A stretch of DNA of 24,124 nt from Gemmatimonadota bacterium (GTDB lineage Bacteria > Gemmatimonadota > Gemmatimonadetes > Gemmatimonadales > GWC2-71-9): contig QHTW01000074.1 of NCBI GenBank assembly GCA_003220955.1, forward strand, positions 6,760 through 30,883. Direction: 5' to 3'. Of this stretch, positions 22,265 through 24,124 are shown in pieces. The translations under genes and the position numbers were made by a program. Below the pieces are notes generated by a model that did not search any database, was not told where the DNA came from, and saw only the letters and a program-made list of their open reading frames with translations. Position 1 is the stretch's first letter. Every line of letters starts with the position of its first letter.

Positions 22265-23448
22265 CGCGACACGGGGATTCCCGCGCCCTGACGGCACGCA
22301 TCGATGGCCTTCGGCTCTTCCGCGCGCACGCACTGCTGCTCGCGCTCCGGCAGCGACGCCACCAGCGTGGCGATCTCTTCGCCGAGGGCATGATAGCAGG
22401 TCGGGCCGCCGGCCTCGGTGGCCACGAGCCGGCAGAAGGCGAACGCCGCTCCCGTCGTCGCGGTCCAATCCACGAGCGCTTTCACCGCGCCGAAGTAACA
22501 CGCGGGGCGGTACGGCTCCGCCGCCTCGTGGCAGAGATCGGCCGTTTTTTGTGGATCGCGCGCCGTGTAGGACGTAATGTCGCGACCGAGGCTCTGGAAG
22601 CAGACGGGCCGGACGCGCAGCGGCGCGCGTTCGCACGACTTCGCCGCGTCCGCCATGTTGCCGTGATTCAAATTGAGCATCACCGACGTCTGCATCTGAT
22701 AGCAAGCATTCAGGTACCGCTCGGCCATGATCGAGCAGGGATACAATGGATCCGCCGGATCCATCGCCTTGAACGTGGTGCCGCCCATCATGTGGTGATG
22801 GCTCTGGGCGAGCATCGTCGCAGGATGGTGCGGAGCGGTCGCGTTGATCACGCTCTCCATGAACGCCCCGCCGTAGCACGATTCGCGATCCCAGCCGTCG
22901 GAGAGCAGATCGCAGTCGGTAAGCGCGCGCGGCAGATCGTGCCCGTACAGCATCGTCAACCCGTGCCCCATGCCGTGCACGCACTGGAACAGCACCCACC
23001 GGCTCGCGCCCGGCTGCTTGAACGGCTGGCACAGGGCCTCGACTTCGGGCTGCGTCACCTTGTCGCGCGTCTCGAAATACGCCTGGATGACGCCGTGACG
23101 ACAACCGGACGAAAAGCCGTCGCCGCAGGCCGTGAATGTGGCGGGAATATCGGTCGAGATGCCGAACGCTTCGATGCCGATGCCGTGCGCGTACTCGTGC
23201 GCGTGCTCCGCGGCCCCGGGGTCGGCAGCGGCGATCGCGTCGAGGGTCGCCACGGCGTCGGCTACGCCGTGTTTCTTGAGACGCTCGGACAGCAGCTGCG
23301 AGTAACAGGTGCGCCGTGCCTCGTCCGCGAAGCGCCGGCACGCGTCGCCGGGTCGGCCTTTCTCGACGCCCGGCGCCAGGCGATTCGCCGCGATGCCGGC
23401 GACGGCAAGCACGCCGATGGCGATTAGCAGCTTTTGTGTTTGCGTCAT
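22261..23448 (-). CDS. Membrane-anchored protein with nine cysteine-pair repeats, function unknown
   Basis: This 395-residue protein has an uncleaved-type N-terminal helix (about 6-25) and an exported body with 18 cysteines arranged as nine successive pairs: 37/48, 108/116, 140/156, 179/191, 238/249, 272/283, 306/317, 339/351 and 373/385. Seven pairs follow C-x10-11-C, and the second Cys is usually followed by Tyr or Phe. Histidine-rich phrases (HAHEYAHGIG, CRHGVIQAYF, CVHGMGHGL, HHPATMLAQSHHHMMGG) lie in the first half. I do not recognise the family. The even number and regular spacing suggest disulphide-stapled helical hairpins in the periplasm; the His clusters could bind a metal or haem. 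It is divergent from the LpxH-like gene and has no Shine-Dalgarno. A function cannot be assigned. Confidence 0.88.
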   Translation of the reverse strand: MTQTQKLLIAIGVLAVAGIAANRLAPGVEKGRPGDACRRFADEARRTCYSQLLSERLKKHGVADAVATLDAIAAADPGAAEHAHEYAHGIGIEAFGISTDIPATFTACGDGFSSGCRHGVIQAYFETRDKVTQPEVEALCQPFKQPGASRWVLFQCVHGMGHGLTMLYGHDLPRALTDCDLLSDGWDRESCYGGAFMESVINATAPHHPATMLAQSHHHMMGGTTFKAMDPADPLYPCSIMAERYLNACYQMQTSVMLNLNHGNMADAAKSCERAPLRVRPVCFQSLGRDITSYTARDPQKTADLCHEAAEPYRPACYFGAVKALVDWTATTGAAFAFCRLVATEAGGPTCYHALGEEIATLVASLPEREQQCVRAEEPKAIDACRQGAGIPVSR

Positions 23449-23466
23449 AGTAGAACAGTAATGCGC

Positions 23467-23495
23467 TTGCGTGCCCCGTTCCAGATTCCTAAGCT
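23467..23495 (+). promoter_or_regulatory. Candidate promoter of the LpxH-like gene
   Basis: TTGCGT (23467-23472) and TAAGCT (23490-23495) are 17 nt apart, and the GTG start follows after 6 nt. Both boxes are weak matches, but spacing and closeness to the start repeat the near-leaderless pattern seen at deoC and at the kinase gene. The 53-bp gap between the divergent genes must hold both promoters. Confidence 0.3.
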
Positions 23496-23501
23496 TGGGC
23501 C

Positions 23502-24124
23502 GTGTCTCGCGTGATTGTCGTAGCGGACGCCCATCTCGGTCAGGTGCCGCCCGCCGTCGGGACGGCGTTTCACGCCTTTCTGGAGCAGGTGCCCCAGCCC
23601 GGCGATCACCTGGTGCTGACCGGCGATCTCTTCGACTTCTGGTTCGAGTATCACAGCGTCATTCCCCGCAAGCATTTCGCCACCGTCGCCAAGCTCCAGG
23701 AGGTCCGCGCCCGCGGCGTTCCAATCACGTTCGTCGGCGGCAACCACGATCGGTGGGGCGGCTCGTTTTTCACACGGGATCTGGGCATCGCCTTCTTCGG
23801 CGGCGAAGCCGAGCTGAACCTGAACGGCCGGCGCGCCTTCATTGTCCACGGGGACGGACTGACCGAGCAGCACTGGAGCGGCGCGCTGATGCACCGCGTG
23901 CTGCGTCACTCGATCACGGTGGCGATGTTTCGCATGCTGCACCCCACGATCGGCTTCTGGATCGCAGACCTGTTCTCGCGCCATCTCGCCGACAACACGA
24001 AGGATCGGGCGGTGCTCGATCGCGCCGCCGTCGCCCAGCGGAAGTGGGCGGCCGATTTCCTGGACCGGCATCCCGAGGTGCAGCTCGTCATCATGGCGCA
24101 CACGCATCGGCCGGTCATGGATCG
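23502..24124 (+). CDS. lpxH: LpxH-type UDP-2,3-diacylglucosamine diphosphatase (calcineurin-like phosphoesterase), 3' end missing
   Basis: The gene runs off the right edge after 207 codons. The metallophosphoesterase motifs are all visible: DAHLG (Asp9, His11), GDLFDFW (Asp42), GNHDRW (Asn81, His82), HGDG (His116) and AHTHRP (His200, His202). In the lipid A pathway LpxH cleaves UDP-2,3-diacylglucosamine to lipid X and UMP at the inner-membrane face. The spacing and the LFDFWFEY phrase fit the LpxH-like branch better than generic phosphatases, but a different UDP-sugar or nucleotide substrate cannot be excluded. The GTG at 23502 is chosen because the first motif begins eight residues later. 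It agrees with the other LPS genes in the window. It is divergent from the Cys-pair repeat protein. Confidence 0.82.
   Translation, partial: MSRVIVVADAHLGQVPPAVGTAFHAFLEQVPQPGDHLVLTGDLFDFWFEYHSVIPRKHFATVAKLQEVRARGVPITFVGGNHDRWGGSFFTRDLGIAFFGGEAELNLNGRRAFIVHGDGLTEQHWSGALMHRVLRHSITVAMFRMLHPTIGFWIADLFSRHLADNTKDRAVLDRAAVAQRKWAADFLDRHPEVQLVIMAHTHRPVMD

Overview
The window is about 24 kb of GC-rich, gene-dense DNA from a Gram-negative (diderm) bacterium. LPS-assembly genes (LptE-like, RfaE2-like, LpxH-like), several lipoproteins, outer-membrane barrels and a SusC/SusD pair outside an obvious polysaccharide locus fit Gemmatimonadota or a neighbouring soil phylum. That placement is inferred from gene style and not from a marker gene.

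Left end (1-5920), signalling. A minus-strand operon, tatA - OmpR/KdpE-type regulator - DUF4118-type sensor kinase, runs off the left edge. Next come a minus-strand receiver protein with a Cys-pair C-terminal module directly behind tRNA-Arg(UCU), a plus-strand outer-membrane protein, a plus-strand hybrid histidine kinase (membrane-HisKA-HATPase-REC-REC-HPt), and a second copy of the receiver plus Cys-pair regulator overlapping the kinase by 4 bp. The outer-membrane protein gene and the kinase gene share a nearly identical bipartite promoter-like element at the same distance from their ATGs. This suggests one co-regulated module, probably translated from leaderless mRNAs.

Middle (5938-10976), uptake. 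A minus-strand SusC-like receptor, a SusD-like lipoprotein and a small lipoprotein/membrane protein form an operon with a candidate promoter just upstream. No carbohydrate-active enzyme lies beside it, so the substrate cannot be read from context. tRNA-Pro(UGG) and a 64-bp array of 8-bp repeats separate this block from the next.

Right (10983-22226), one long minus-strand gene train with mostly overlapping stops and starts: deoC, a two-domain ALDH16-type aldehyde dehydrogenase, a hotdog thioesterase, an exported HEAT-repeat/cyclophilin fusion, an exported peptidase/beta-propeller/barrel fusion, a LolA/LolB-like lipoprotein, lptE, a small membrane protein, rfaE2 and rdgB. The deoC/ALDH pair can take deoxyribose-5-phosphate to glyceraldehyde-3-phosphate and acetaldehyde, then oxidise the aldehyde. 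The remaining genes concern the envelope or housekeeping. RdgB lacks the usual C-terminal Lys/Ser-His-Arg segment and stops just before the repeat array.

Right end (22261-24124). An unrecognised membrane-anchored protein made of nine cysteine pairs is divergent from a partial LpxH-type phosphoesterase that runs off the window. The Cys-pair repeat protein, the shared promoter element, the tRNA-adjacent regulator, the palindromic repeat inside the ALDH16 linker and the truncated RdgB are the points most worth following up.
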